A stretch of DNA of 64,000 bases from Arthrobacter sp. V1I9 (GCF_030817075.1 NZ_JAUSYU010000001.1:372001-436000), one strand, 5' to 3'; shown: positions 37,480 through 49,409, counted from the stretch's first letter. Program-made: numbers and translations. The notes: generated by a model not told the origin, from the letters alone.

Positions 37480-39123
37480 ATGAATAATGGTTCCGTTACG
37501 CCGAACCGACGTACGGTGCTCAAAGCGGCCGGGATTGGTGCGGCCGGAGTCGCCTCCATGCCCCTGCTGTCCGCTTGCACCGTCGAATCTGCCCAGCAGG
37601 CGTCAGCGAGGTCGGCACCACTTCTCCCTGCCCCGCCGGGACAGGTCGAACCTCTGCTGGACCGGTCGAAGGTCGATAATGCCTTGGGCCAGCTCGACGG
37701 ACAGATCCAGGGTGCCATGGAGCACACCGGGCTGCCGGGCGTGGCTGTCGCCGTGGTGTACCGGGACGAGGTGCTGTACTCCAAAGGCTTCGGGGTGCGG
37801 GAAGTCGGAAAGCCCGAGAAGGTCGGTGCTGACACGGTGTTCCAGTTGGCTTCTGTGTCCAAGCCCCTGGCATCCACAGTGGTGGCGGCGTTGGTGGGCC
37901 GGGAAGTCTTCAAATGGACCGACGCCGTCGTTAGATATAACAAGAACTTCGCACTCAAGGATGACTACGTCACGCGGAACGCGACCTTTGCGGATCTGCT
38001 GGCGCACCGCAGCGGGCTGGAAACGGGTTCGGGTGACCTGCTGGAGGACCTCGGATTCGATCGTGGGTACATCCTCGGCCATCTTAACCAGGAGCCCCTT
38101 GATACGTTCCGGTCCAGCTACAACTACAGCAATTTCGGCTTCACGGAAGCCGGCCAGGCAGCAGCCGACGCGATGAAAATGACCTGGGAGGACCTGGCCG
38201 ACGAGGTCCTGTTCCGGAAACTGGGAATGTCCGCCAGCAGCTACCGCTACTCGGACTACGCTAAAGCCGCAAACAAGGCCATCATCCATGTGCCGCTCGG
38301 GAACAAACAGTGGGCGGCGAAGTACCAGCGCAACGCCGATGCCCAGGCTCCGGCCGGGGGCGCGAGTTCGTCCGTGCGGGACCTGGCCCAATGGCTCCGG
38401 CTGCAACTCGGCAACGGCAGTTACGAGGGTCAGCCCGTTATTGATGCGGCGGCCCTTCAAACAACCCGCGTTCCCCATGCGGTCTCCGGGCCGGCGTCGG
38501 CTCCGGCTGCCCGCTCCCGCTTCTATGGGCTCGGTTGGAACGTCTCCTACGACGACCAGGGCCGGGTCCAGCTGGGACACTCGGGAGCCTTCAATCTTGG
38601 CGCCGCCACCGCCGTCTCGATGCTTCCCGGTGAGCAATTGGGCATTGTGGTCCTGACCAACGGACGCCCACAGGGAATTCCCGAAGCAATCGCCGCAGGC
38701 TTCCTGGATACAGCCCAGCATGGGTCGCCCACGGTTGATTGGCTGGCATTCACCGCCGGCGTATTCAAACAAATAGATGAGTCCGAGAAGCCCAAGGTGG
38801 ACTACACCAAGATTCCACCCAACCCGGTTCCCGCAAAAGCGATCAGTACTTACACAGGCATTTACGAGAACTCCTACTATGGTCCGCTGGTGGTCCTCGA
38901 GGAAGGCGGGAAGCTGACCATGAGACTGGGACCGACCGGCAGCCCCACCACGTTCCAGCTCACGCACTTTAACGGCGACACGTTCAGTTTCGAATCCATC
39001 GGCGAGAACGCCAATGGCCTGGCCGGTGCACTGTTTGCCGGAGTAGGCGGCGGCTCCGCGCCAAGCGTCACCCTGGATTTCTACGACAGGACCGGGCTGG
39101 GGACTTTCACGCGGGCCTCGTAA
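37480..39123 (+). CDS. Tat-exported lipoprotein, class C beta-lactamase-like serine hydrolase
   Basis: A 547-residue exported enzyme: twin Arg10-Arg11 with hydrophobic h-region and lipobox LLSAC (Cys33) point to Tat export and lipidation. The penicillin-binding fold spans about 65-400, with nucleophile Ser125-x-x-Lys128 (SVSK), Tyr216-Ser-Asn218, and HSG near residue 366. A C-terminal beta domain of the DUF3471 type follows (about 445-545). Such proteins include esterases, D-aminopeptidases and peptidases; true beta-lactamase activity cannot be assumed. Confidence 0.9.
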   Translation: MNNGSVTPNRRTVLKAAGIGAAGVASMPLLSACTVESAQQASARSAPLLPAPPGQVEPLLDRSKVDNALGQLDGQIQGAMEHTGLPGVAVAVVYRDEVLYSKGFGVREVGKPEKVGADTVFQLASVSKPLASTVVAALVGREVFKWTDAVVRYNKNFALKDDYVTRNATFADLLAHRSGLETGSGDLLEDLGFDRGYILGHLNQEPLDTFRSSYNYSNFGFTEAGQAAADAMKMTWEDLADEVLFRKLGMSASSYRYSDYAKAANKAIIHVPLGNKQWAAKYQRNADAQAPAGGASSSVRDLAQWLRLQLGNGSYEGQPVIDAAALQTTRVPHAVSGPASAPAARSRFYGLGWNVSYDDQGRVQLGHSGAFNLGAATAVSMLPGEQLGIVVLTNGRPQGIPEAIAAGFLDTAQHGSPTVDWLAFTAGVFKQIDESEKPKVDYTKIPPNPVPAKAISTYTGIYENSYYGPLVVLEEGGKLTMRLGPTGSPTTFQLTHFNGDTFSFESIGENANGLAGALFAGVGGGSAPSVTLDFYDRTGLGTFTRAS

Positions 39124-39133
39124 GGGCGGGATT

Positions 39134-39165
39134 CGGACGACGGCGGGACGGCCCGCCGTCGTCCG
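39134..39165 (+). terminator. hairpin of the repeated terminator family
   Basis: CGGACGACGGCGGG (39134-39147) pairs perfectly with 39152-39165, loop ACGG, 11 bases after the serine hydrolase stop. Confidence 0.85.
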
Positions 39166-39212
39166 TTCAACTCATCATTGTGGTGGCTGGCGAACTGCGC
39201 CACCATGATGCT

Positions 39213-39969
39213 ATGGATGCTGAAACGCCTCAAACGGTGGAGCTGAACCTTCCCCAGGCCTTCCTGCTTTTGGCCACAAACGACACAAGCGGCAAACCTG
39301 AAGTGCCGCTGTTCGCGCTTCGAACCACTGTGGCAGGGGCAATTCTGGCCGAGCTGGACCTGCTCGGTGCTGTGGAGCTGCAGGGGAAGCGCGTCAAAGC
39401 AACCGGTGCCACCCCGGCCACCGAGTTCGAGCACGAACTGGAACTCATCCGGGCGAAGTCCCGGCCGCACACTCCCAAGTGGTGGGTGGGCGTGCTGGGA
39501 GAGCCGCGCCGAAGTGCTGCGTGTCTACGAGGGGCTGGTGTCACTGGGCATCGTGGAACACGTGGGTGAAAAGCACCTGGGCCGGTTCCGTGCCGTGCGG
39601 TTCCCGGAGAAGGACCATGCTCCGGAGGCGGCGCTGCTGAAAAGGATCGAGGCCGCGCTCAGCGGTCCTGCATCCAACCTGGAGGCGCCGGATACCAGTG
39701 AAACCGCTGACGGGACGGGCGTTGTCGGTGGGGCGTCCGGGACGGCCGGGTCCGCGGAGCCCTCTGCCAAGGCCGTTGTCAAGGCGCCCGACCCTCGGAC
39801 CATAGTGCTGATCGCCCTGCTTCAGGCTGCCGGGCTACTCGGCAAGCTCTTCCCCGATGCAGACAGGATCCGGGCCAGCGAGCTGTCGAAGGACTATTGG
39901 CCGTCCCGCGCGGTGGAGGACGAGCTTCGCCTGATCAGGCTGGCGGAGGAAGAGGCCGCAAACCTGTAA
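39213..39969 (+). pseudogene. GPP34-family (Golgi phosphoprotein 3-like) protein, frameshifted
   Basis: Starts ATG 39213 (MDAETPQTVELNLPQAFLLL) and reads through HTPKWWVG; the family then needs LESRAEVLRVYEGLVSLGIVEHVG, which is present but in another frame and continues to the stop at 39967-39969. One extra G in the GGG run at 39497-39499 accounts for the break. Intact bacterial GPP34 proteins are about 230-250 residues, as the repaired frame would be. Real mutation or homopolymer error. Confidence 0.85.
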
Positions 39970-40098
39970 CCCTGCCGAAGCCGCTGGGCGCTGTCGTTGT
40001 CTGCCTGGGTGTTGGCCGATCACCCAGCACTGGCACCGGTCCGGTTTTGTGCCCACTCGTTCCGGCTGATGCGTAATACCCGAATACTGGCCGGGGTC

Positions 40099-40128
40099 TT
40101 GACCAAACCGACCTGCTGCTGGGATAGT
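40099..40128 (+). promoter_or_regulatory. possible promoter
   Basis: TTGACC (40099-40104), 18-base spacer, GATAGT (40123-40128), about 60 bases upstream of the small gene at 40188. Confidence 0.4.
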
Positions 40129-40187
40129 TTGGCACCCGGTGATCAGCACTGCACCGGACCGTATCTGCGCAGTATTGGGGGATGACC

Positions 40188-40430
40188 ATGAGCGACCAGA
40201 TCATCACTGCTGTCACACCTGGTGAGCGGCCAGGCCTGTTCCTTCTGGAGCAAGGCACAACAGCAACGGCTATGCCTGAGTGTGAAGCCGAGCGCCGGAA
40301 CCGCCAGGCGTTACACGCCCTGGAAGTGGATTGGGGCAGAGGTGTGTTCGACTACGGGAAGATACGGGGGATACTTGCCGGCCCCAGCAGCGAAGAGTGC
40401 CACCCTGACCATGCCGTTTGGAGCGCTTGA
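40188..40430 (+). CDS. small hypothetical protein
   Basis: An 80-residue frame starting at ATG 40188 (MSDQIITAV) with GGGGGA six to seven bases upstream and a plausible promoter. No family recognised; it is acidic to neutral without membrane segments. Kept because signals for expression are in place, but it may be spurious. Confidence 0.4.
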   Translation: MSDQIITAVTPGERPGLFLLEQGTTATAMPECEAERRNRQALHALEVDWGRGVFDYGKIRGILAGPSSEECHPDHAVWSA

Positions 40431-40445
40431 GTACCTAGCGGGTGG

Positions 40446-40690
40446 TTAGACCGGTAAGTCGTCCGCGCTGGCGGCTAGTTCGCGCAACTCTTGGACGTGG
40501 GCTTTAAAGGCTTGTGAGCCGGCTTTTGTCAGGTGAACCCAGGTGTGGGTGCGGTGTTGACGGTGGCCTTGCTAAGGCCAGCGAAACCGGCCTGTTCAAG
40601 CACCTTCACATGCTTACTGAGAACGGTGTCGATAAGGGCAAGTGCGTCACGGATAACGCCGAACTGAGCCCCCTGCGGAGTTGGGTGGCG
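40446..40690 (-). pseudogene. remnant of winged-helix transcriptional regulator
   Basis: On the minus strand FGVIRDALALIDTVLSKHVK and VLEQAGFAGLSKATVN look like the recognition-helix and wing of a small winged-helix regulator; the expected THTWVHLTKAGSQAFKAHV and a final DDLPV stop follow in another frame. The 5' part is missing. A truncated and frameshifted regulator gene. Confidence 0.65.
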
Positions 40691-40937
40691 TCACCGCGTA
40701 AGAAAACTGCGATGCAATTTGCCGGCGTTTCCAACTTTGGTTGAAGCCGTTGACAAAAATTAAAGAAGTCCTGCAGCTAGTCATTATTGCGAAAGCGACC
40801 TTACCGTACTGGTCACGCTCCACCTACACATCGACGGCGCCCAGGGTATGGCCTGACGGTAGTTTTGAAGGACTGGATAAAAACATAAAAGTAGGTATGG
40901 TATCGGGTAACGCAAAGCATGGAAAGGCGTGATTCCG

Positions 40938-41072
40938 ATGTCAGGAAAGTCTCCGAAAAGCAGCGCGGCTAAAAAGGCCGGCAAGTCAATTCTGGAAAAA
41001 AGAGCCGACAAAAGAGCTAAAAACGAAAACAGCGAAATTAACTTCGTAAAGCCGCGCAAGAACCAGCGCTAA
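40938..41072 (+). CDS. small basic protein (44 residues)
   Basis: ATG 40938 encodes MSGKSPKSSAAKKAGKSILE, continuing with EKRADKRAKN-type charged residues to KPRKNQR and TAA at 41070-41072. Very Lys/Arg/Ser-rich, AT-richer than its surroundings, and of a type common in actinobacterial genomes as a hypothetical protein of 40-60 residues; possibly nucleic-acid-associated. A hairpin follows directly. Confidence 0.7.
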   Translation: MSGKSPKSSAAKKAGKSILEKRADKRAKNENSEINFVKPRKNQR

Positions 41073-41080
41073 ACAAACCA

Positions 41081-41124
41081 GCGGGCAGCCGAATTTGGGA
41101 CTCCTAGCCCGGCCGGCTGCCCGC
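41081..41124 (+). terminator. hairpin terminator
   Basis: GCGGGCAGCCG (41081-41091) pairs with CGGCTGCCCGC (41114-41124), 22-base loop, right after the 44-residue gene. Confidence 0.7.
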
Positions 41125-41201
41125 GCCGTCCCAACAGAATCCGAGGGCCGCTGCCCCCGTCGCCGGGCCAGGCCGCTTGCTCAGTTACGAGGACCACCGC
41201 C

Positions 41202-41546
41202 ATGAACACTTCCTTCAATGCCTTGATTGTCCCTGCCCGCCTCGTCCATCCGGTCCACATCGGACTGGTCCAGTTGGACTTGCCAGCACTGCAACGGCTG
41301 GCCGGTAGGGAAGTTGGAGTTGTGGCCGGCGGGGACTGGCACGTGTATCTGGACAGCGGGGGAATCAGATACACGGAGAACGTACGGGCGGAGGTCCTCA
41401 TGCGCGAAGCGGGGGTCGACCTGGACGAAACCATCCACGGGACGGCCATGTTCCTGGGCCACGGAGGCCCGGGCGACGGGGCCGACGCTCCCCAGCACCT
41501 CATCAGACTGGCCGAGCAGCTGTTCGATATGCCGCCGGCCGCCTGA
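41202..41546 (+). CDS. DUF3846-type protein
   Basis: A 114-residue protein with the pattern of DUF3846: an N-terminal strand FNALIVPARLV, LDLPALQRLAGREVG, then WHVYLDSGG and HGTAMFLGHGG. Related domains occur in phage and plasmid proteins, with no agreed function. ATG 41202 chosen; no strong ribosome site. Stands alone. Confidence 0.6.
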   Translation: MNTSFNALIVPARLVHPVHIGLVQLDLPALQRLAGREVGVVAGGDWHVYLDSGGIRYTENVRAEVLMREAGVDLDETIHGTAMFLGHGGPGDGADAPQHLIRLAEQLFDMPPAA

Positions 41547-41584
41547 CGCAGTGCTGCAGAGGGCGCGATGGAGGGCCCTAAGAG

Positions 41585-41624
41585 GCACCGGTCGGCGACG
41601 GGAAGTCCCGCCGTCGGCCGGTGC
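41585..41624. terminator. hairpin of the repeated terminator family (imperfect)
   Basis: GCACCGGTCGGCGACGGGA pairs with the complementary arm ending at 41624 with three G-U or mismatched positions. Lies between the DUF3846 gene and the VOC remnant. Confidence 0.7.
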
Positions 41625-41644
41625 TGTCCCGCAGGTACGCAGCG

Positions 41645-41775
41645 TTACCGCGGGCTTATATCGATAACGCAGAAGCGGTTGCCGTCGGGATCGGCGAGGA
41701 CTACGAAGTCAGGGTCCTCAGGGTACAGGTCCCAGTCGACACGTTGGGCGTAATCCCGACGGGACAGCCCCGCAG
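41645..41775 (-). pseudogene. remnant of VOC/glyoxalase-family protein
   Basis: Encodes only the last strand pair of a VOC protein: RVDWDLYPEDPDFVVLADPD followed by GNRFCVID and a short tail before TAA (complement of 41645-41647). Nothing of the preceding domain is present, so this is a 3' fragment. Confidence 0.7.
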
Positions 41776-41819
41776 CAAAACCCAGTAGCTGGCCTGTGCC
41801 ACTTTCACAGCAGGTCCGA

Positions 41820-42158
41820 TCAGCCGATCCGGAGCGTGCGCGCGAGGCTGCTCGCAAACTCCCTCAGCGCAGTGACTTCAGCGTCCCCGTAGCCGCCTTC
41901 GCGGTGCGCGAGTGCGGCTTCCAGTTGGGCTGCCAGATGCCTCCTGTCACGCGCGGACACGGCCACGACGTCGGCGGCGGTCTTCACCCGGCGGACATTG
42001 AGCGTTTCCGCGCCGCCCCAGCGCTGCCCGCCCAGCATGAACTCCGCGCGTGTCACTTCCTTGAAGCGGGACGACAACTCTGCGAGCAATTCGGAGACTG
42101 CAGCGGGGTGGGACTGGTCATCCACCGTGATGTGGACGGCAATGGTGTGGCTGGTCAT
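41820..42158 (-). CDS. hypothetical protein
   Basis: A 112-residue soluble protein (MTSHTIAVHITVDDQSHPAA) with a beta strand, a helix SELLAELSSRFKEV, further strands around GGQRWGGAETL, and a C-terminal helix pair. ATG 42158 fits codon use. No family recognised. Confidence 0.5.
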   Translation of the reverse strand: MTSHTIAVHITVDDQSHPAAVSELLAELSSRFKEVTRAEFMLGGQRWGGAETLNVRRVKTAADVVAVSARDRRHLAAQLEAALAHREGGYGDAEVTALREFASSLARTLRIG

Positions 42159-42534
42159 CGTGGCTCATCCCGCCTCTCAAGGGGTTTAATTATCCCGTAC
42201 GCCGTGCCTCTGTGCAGCTGTTTTGGCGCGCCAAGTCCCTGCCAATGTAGGCGTCAGTATGTGTGAGAACTACATGCGGCTCTTCTCTGTAGACACCGCG
42301 ATACCGACCCCCATGGGCACGGGCGGTGCAACGCCTGTCCCGCGATAGGCATGGCGGCCTCGAATGGCAGTAGTTCCATGAAGCAGAAACGCGGGCTGGG
42401 TAGCGGTGCGTCCCTGGAGCGTGGAACCACCCTTGCGCTGAACGAATGCCCGGGTGGGGGGGTGCAGGGAAGGCTTTTTGAGTCAAAATGGCAAGTGCAG
42501 CCGCAACGGCACAGCCACCACAAGGAGGAGTCCC
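42159..42534. other. intergenic region, nothing recognised
   Basis: About 375 bases; contains the promoter of the DoxX gene but no clear element that I can place. Confidence 0.5.
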
Positions 42535-43098
42535 ATGAGCCCTGTAACTACCAGTCCTGAGGCCGCAGCCGCGGCGCAGAGCCTGTTCCGGGTTGCCCTC
42601 GGAGGTGTGCTCATTGCCCACGGGTCCCAGAAACTCTTCGGGTGGTTCGGCGGGGGAGGCCTCGAAGGCACCAGCAAGGGCATGCACGCCATGGGTTTTC
42701 GGCCGGCGAAACCCAGTGCCATCCTCGCCGGTGTAGGTGAAGCAGGAGCCGGCCTTGCCTTGGCCCTGGGCCTCGCCACCCCTGCCGCCGGCGCCGCCGC
42801 TGCAACCACGATGGGTGTCGCGGCGAGCGTCCACGCACCCAACGGCTTTTTCGCCACCGAGGGCGGCCTGGAGTACCCCGCCGTACTGGGCCTGGCCGCG
42901 GCAGCGTTCACCATCGGGGGTTCCGGGCCCTTCTCCCTGGATGCGCTCACCGGCCATGTCCTGGACCGGCCCTGGATGCGGGTTACCGCGTTGGCAGTGA
43001 TCCCCGCAGCCACCGGCGCCCAGATCTACCGCCGGCGGAAAGCGCTGGCCAGCGACGCTCCTGCACCGGCTCCGGTCGCCGCGACGGAAGAAAGCTGA
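42535..43098 (+). CDS. DoxX-family membrane protein
   Basis: A 187-residue, four-helix membrane protein of the DoxX family, marked by FRVALGGVLIAHGSQKLFGW and the following GLEGTSKGMHAMGFRPAKP and NGFFATEGGLEYP. ATG 42535 has AAGGAGGAG nine bases upstream. Members have been linked to thiosulfate or redox metabolism, but most are uncharacterised. A hairpin follows. Confidence 0.88.
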   Translation: MSPVTTSPEAAAAAQSLFRVALGGVLIAHGSQKLFGWFGGGGLEGTSKGMHAMGFRPAKPSAILAGVGEAGAGLALALGLATPAAGAAAATTMGVAASVHAPNGFFATEGGLEYPAVLGLAAAAFTIGGSGPFSLDALTGHVLDRPWMRVTALAVIPAATGAQIYRRRKALASDAPAPAPVAATEES

Positions 43099-43143
43099 AC
43101 GCGCTCCGTCCCCGGCGGGGCCTTGTGACGCGTTGGTGAGATC

Positions 43144-43169
43144 ACGACGGCGGGACGTCCCGCCGTCGT
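43144..43169 (+). terminator. palindrome of the repeated terminator family
   Basis: A perfect 26-base palindrome with core GACGGCGGGACGTCCCGCC, placed between doxX and the glycine riboswitch. Confidence 0.75.
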
Positions 43170-43304
43170 ACGCCGCCGCCTGGGAACGACGCGTCCGGGT
43201 GCGGGGCAGATTTCCGACCCATCGGACGGTAATTTTGCCACTCGGCACTGAAGACGGTAAGGTGTGAGTCGTGTCACCCACCAGTGGCACATGCTAATGA
43301 TCTG

Positions 43305-43410
43305 CGGCGGGAGAGTCCTGCCGGTACGTTCTGCAGGCGCCGTAGGAGCAAATCCTCCCCAGGAATCTCTCAGGCCCACGTACCGCCGCGGCAAGGCAAC
43401 TCTGGAAAGC
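43305..43410 (+). ncRNA. glycine riboswitch, aptamer 1
   Basis: Typical aptamer elements in order: GCGGGAGAGTCC, a variable stem, GCGCCGTAGGAGCAAATCCT, CCCAGGAATCTCTCAGGC, and the closing ACTCTGGAAAGC. First half of the tandem glycine-sensing RNA in front of gcvP. Confidence 0.9.
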
Positions 43411-43508
43411 AGTCCGGGCAACCGGGCTCACCGACGGTGCAAGTGGCGCCCTGCTAAAGAGCAGTGCAACGCAAAACTCTCAGGTCCAATACAGAGCGGG
43501 GAGGAACC
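43411..43508 (+). ncRNA. glycine riboswitch, aptamer 2 and linker
   Basis: Second aptamer: CGACGGTGCAAGTGGCGCC, a 5-bp stem loop, GCAACGCAAAACTCTCAGG and the closing GAGCGGGGAGGAAC. With aptamer 1 it forms the classical tandem riboswitch that turns on glycine-cleavage genes when glycine is plentiful. Confidence 0.88.
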
Positions 43509-43518
43509 CGAATCAACG

Positions 43519-43548
43519 TGGTGCTTAGGCGCCACCTGAATTATGGAG
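43519..43548 (+). promoter_or_regulatory. candidate riboswitch expression platform
   Basis: GTGGTGC...GCGCCAC (43519-43536) is a short stem just before the GGAG ribosome site (43545-43548) of gcvP. GTGGCGCC also occurs inside aptamer 2, so alternative pairing with the leader is possible. No T-tract, which favours control at translation start. Confidence 0.45.
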
Positions 43549-43556
43549 TTCCTCTC

Positions 43557-46421
<2,865 letters not shown>

Positions 46422-46430
46422 GGAATTCCG

Positions 46431-47567
46431 TTGACTGAGAACTACACTGCGCTCTACGAGCAGCACAAGATCGCCGGCGCCTCCTTCACCGACTTCGGCG
46501 GCTGGCAGATGCCCCTGAAGTACAGCTCCGAACTGGCCGAGCACCACGCCGTGCGCAACGCCGCCGGCCTGTTCGACCTCTCCCACATGGGTGAAGTCTG
46601 GGTCACCGGCCCCGACGCCGGAGCTTTCCTCGACTACGCCTTGGCCGGCAAGCTGTCCGCCGTCGCCGTGGGCAAGGCCAAGTACTCGCTGATCTGCCAG
46701 GAAGACGGCGGCATCATCGACGACCTCATCTCCTACCGCCGCCCGTCTCCTGAAGAAGGAGTGGACAAGTACCTGGTAGTCCCGAACGCGGGCAACGCTG
46801 CGGTTGTGGCCGCGGCATTGGCCGAGCGGGCAGCCAGCTTCGATGTCTCCGTGGAAGACGTCTCGGCTGAGACCTCGCTGGTTGCCGTGCAGGGCCCGAA
46901 CGCAGAGGCCATTCTGCTGCAGTTGGTCCCCGCCGGGCAGCACTCGCTGGTGAACGAACTGAAGTACTACGCAGCGGTCGACGTGGAAATCTCCGGCCAG
47001 GAGCTGCTGCTGGCCCGCACCGGGTACACCGGCGAGGACGGCTTCGAAATCTACGTTCCCAATGAGGACGCCGCCCGTTTGTGGGACGCGCTGCTGGAGG
47101 TGGGCGCGGGCCACGGACTCATCCCCGCCGGCCTGGCCTGCCGCGACTCGCTCCGCCTGGAAGCCGGCATGCCGCTCTACGGCAACGAGCTTTCCCGCGA
47201 CGGCAACCCTTACGCCGCAGGCCTGGGTCCGGTGGTCTCGCTCAAGAAGGAGTCCGACTTCATCGGCAAGGCCGTGCTGGCGGAGCTCAAGGAACTGGGC
47301 GCAGGATCCACGTCCGGCCGCAAGCTCGTGGGCCTCAAGGGCCTCGGACGCCGCGCCGGCCGCAGCCACTACCCGGTCCTCAAGAACGGCAACGTGGTGG
47401 GCGAGGTGACCTCCGGCCAGCCCAGCCCCACCCTGGGGTACCCGATCGCCCTGGCCTACGTCGACGTCGAACACACAGAACTTGGCACCAAGCTGGACAT
47501 CGACCTCCGCGGCAAGCCCGAGCCCTTCGAAGTAGTCCAACTCCCGTTCTACAAGCGCACCAAGTAG
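46431..47567 (+). CDS. gcvT: aminomethyltransferase, glycine cleavage T-protein
   Basis: A 378-residue T-protein, releasing ammonia from the aminomethylated H-protein and making 5,10-methylene-THF. Seen: FTDFGGWQMPLKY, GLFDLSHMGEV, TGYTGEDGFEIY and CRDSLRLEAGMPLYG. It starts with TTG (46431), unusual but the only start that gives the family N-terminus MTENYTALYEQHK, nine bases after gcvP. Confidence 0.96.
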   Translation: MTENYTALYEQHKIAGASFTDFGGWQMPLKYSSELAEHHAVRNAAGLFDLSHMGEVWVTGPDAGAFLDYALAGKLSAVAVGKAKYSLICQEDGGIIDDLISYRRPSPEEGVDKYLVVPNAGNAAVVAAALAERAASFDVSVEDVSAETSLVAVQGPNAEAILLQLVPAGQHSLVNELKYYAAVDVEISGQELLLARTGYTGEDGFEIYVPNEDAARLWDALLEVGAGHGLIPAGLACRDSLRLEAGMPLYGNELSRDGNPYAAGLGPVVSLKKESDFIGKAVLAELKELGAGSTSGRKLVGLKGLGRRAGRSHYPVLKNGNVVGEVTSGQPSPTLGYPIALAYVDVEHTELGTKLDIDLRGKPEPFEVVQLPFYKRTK

Positions 47568-47570
47568 CCA

Positions 47571-47637
47571 AACGCTCTCTCACTTAACGCGGAACGCTCT
47601 CTCACTTAATGCGTGTTTTGAGCCAACGCTCTCTCAC
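47571..47637. repeat. three short direct repeats between gcvT and gcvH
   Basis: AACGCTCTCTCACTTAA occurs at 47571-47587 and 47593-47609, and its first 13 bases again at 47625-47637. Start-to-start spacing is 22 and 32 bases. They fill the only sizeable gap in the gcv part of the operon. Confidence 0.8.
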
Positions 47638-47665
47638 GTTTTCATACCTACCTAAGGAAATACAC

Positions 47666-48049
47666 ATGGCAAAAGTTGTTGCTGAACTGAAGTACTCCGC
47701 CGAGCACGAGTGGGTTGCTGTTGACGGATCCGGCCCCACCAACATCGGGATCTCGGCTGTGGCTGCCGAGGCGCTGGGCGACATTGTGTACGTGGACCTG
47801 CCCGAGGTTGGCTCAACCGTGACCGCGGGGGAGACCTGCGGCGAGGTGGAATCCACCAAGTCCGTCTCCGACCTTTACGCCCCGGTGACCGGTGAAGTCG
47901 TCGAGATCAACGACGAGGTGGTCTCCGACCCCGCGCTGATCAACAACGATCCCTACGGCGCGGGCTGGCTGTTCAAGGTGGCCGTCACCGAAGAAGGCCC
48001 CCTGATGTCCGCTGAAGAGTACGCCTCAGCCAACGGCGGCGAGCTGTGA
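47666..48049 (+). CDS. gcvH: glycine cleavage H-protein
   Basis: A 127-residue lipoyl carrier that shuttles the aminomethyl group between P-, T- and L-proteins. The lipoylated residue is Lys65 in [14 protein letters not shown]-terminal GWLFKV and MSAEEYASA are standard. ATG 47666 follows AAGGAAA; an open frame starts earlier inside the repeats but lacks a ribosome site. Its stop overlaps the GTG of glyA. Confidence 0.96.
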   Translation: MAKVVAELKYSAEHEWVAVDGSGPTNIGISAVAAEALGDIVYVDLPEVGSTVTAGETCGEVESTKSVSDLYAPVTGEVVEINDEVVSDPALINNDPYGAGWLFKVAVTEEGPLMSAEEYASANGGEL

Positions 48050-49362
48050 GCGGCGCGGGCATGACCACCACGGTAGCTTTCGAGCAGATCGTCTCCCCGT
48101 CCCTGGACGCGGACCTCTCCGCGCTGGATCCGGAGGTCGCGGCGAAGATCGACGACGAACTCACCCGCCAGCGCGACGGCCTGGAGATGATCGCCTCCGA
48201 GAACCACACCGCCGTCGCCGTGATGCAGGCGCAGGGCTCGGTGCTGACCAACAAGTACGCCGAGGGCTACCCGGGCAAGCGCTACTACGGCGGCTGCGAG
48301 CACGTGGACGTCATCGAACAGCTCGCCATCGACCGGATCAAGGCTCTCTTCGGCGCCGGTTTCGCTAACGTCCAGCCGCACTCGGGCGCGCAGGCCAACG
48401 CCTCGGTGATGCACGCGCTGATCAAGCCGGGCGACACCATCATGGGCCTGAACCTGGCCCACGGCGGCCACCTCACACACGGTATGAAGATCAACTTCTC
48501 CGGCAAGCTCTACAACGTGGTGCCGTACGGCGTCCGCGAGGACACCCACACCGTGGACATGGCCGAGGTGGAGCGCCTGGCGCAGGAAACCAAGCCGGCG
48601 CTGATCGTAGCCGGCTGGTCCGCCTACGCCCGCCAGCTGGACTTCGCCGAGTTCCGCCGGATCGCCGACTCGGTGGGCGCCTACCTGATGGTTGACATGG
48701 CGCACTTCGCCGGGCTCGTCGCCGCGGGACTGCACCCATCGCCGGTGCCGCACGCGCACGTCACCACGTCCACCACGCACAAGACCCTCGCCGGTCCGCG
48801 CGGCGGCATCATCCTGACCAACGACGCCGACATCGCCAAGAAGATCAATTCGGCTGTGTTTCCCGGCCAGCAGGGCGGCCCGCTGGAGCACGTCATTGCC
48901 GGCAAGGCCGTGGCGTTCAAGATCGCAGCGTCGGCGGAGTTCAAGGAGCGCCAGGAGCGCGTCCTGGCCGGTGCCCGGATCCTGGCCGAGCGCCTGGTCC
49001 AGCCGGACGTCACGGCCAAGGGCATCAGCGTGATTTCCGGCGGCACCGACGTGCACCTGGTCCTGGTGGACCTGCGCAACTGCGAGCTCGACGGCCAGCA
49101 GGCCGAGGACCGCCTCGCGGACATCGACATCACCGTCAACCGCAACGCCGTCCCGTTCGACCCGCGCCCGCCCATGGTCACCTCCGGCCTGCGGATCGGC
49201 ACCCCTGCGCTGGCCACGCGCGGCTTCGGCGAGGAAGCCTTCCGCGAGGTTGCGGACATCATCGCCGAGGCTTTGACGGCCGACGCCGGCACCGACCTTT
49301 CCGGGCTGCGTCACCGCGTAGAGGCACTAGCAGCCGCCCACCCCCTCTACCCGGGGCTTTAA
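48046..49362 (+). CDS. glyA: serine hydroxymethyltransferase
   Basis: A 438-residue PLP enzyme interconverting serine and glycine with THF. PLP lysine Lys246 ([15 protein letters not shown]). GTG 48046 overlaps the gcvH stop; the internal ATG five codons later (48061) is an alternative start. Within this operon it can convert glycine plus methylene-THF to serine, which SdaA then deaminates to pyruvate; a second housekeeping copy may exist elsewhere. Confidence 0.96.
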   Translation: MSGAGMTTTVAFEQIVSPSLDADLSALDPEVAAKIDDELTRQRDGLEMIASENHTAVAVMQAQGSVLTNKYAEGYPGKRYYGGCEHVDVIEQLAIDRIKALFGAGFANVQPHSGAQANASVMHALIKPGDTIMGLNLAHGGHLTHGMKINFSGKLYNVVPYGVREDTHTVDMAEVERLAQETKPALIVAGWSAYARQLDFAEFRRIADSVGAYLMVDMAHFAGLVAAGLHPSPVPHAHVTTSTTHKTLAGPRGGIILTNDADIAKKINSAVFPGQQGGPLEHVIAGKAVAFKIAASAEFKERQERVLAGARILAERLVQPDVTAKGISVISGGTDVHLVLVDLRNCELDGQQAEDRLADIDITVNRNAVPFDPRPPMVTSGLRIGTPALATRGFGEEAFREVADIIAEALTADAGTDLSGLRHRVEALAAAHPLYPGL

Positions 49363-49409
49363 TCACCCCCGGGACCGTCGGACCGGACATTTTCACGCGT
49401 GCTGCGCCC

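Noticed and set aside
41820..42158. Ribosome hibernation factor
   Set aside because: Length and one strand pattern are similar, but the diagnostic residues of that family are not seen.
42351..42560. 69-residue frame with a ParB-like start before doxX
   Set aside because: Overlaps the well-supported doxX start and resembles ParB only over a few residues.
47953..49314. 453-residue antisense frame across gcvH and glyA
   Set aside because: Shadow of glyA in GC-rich DNA.
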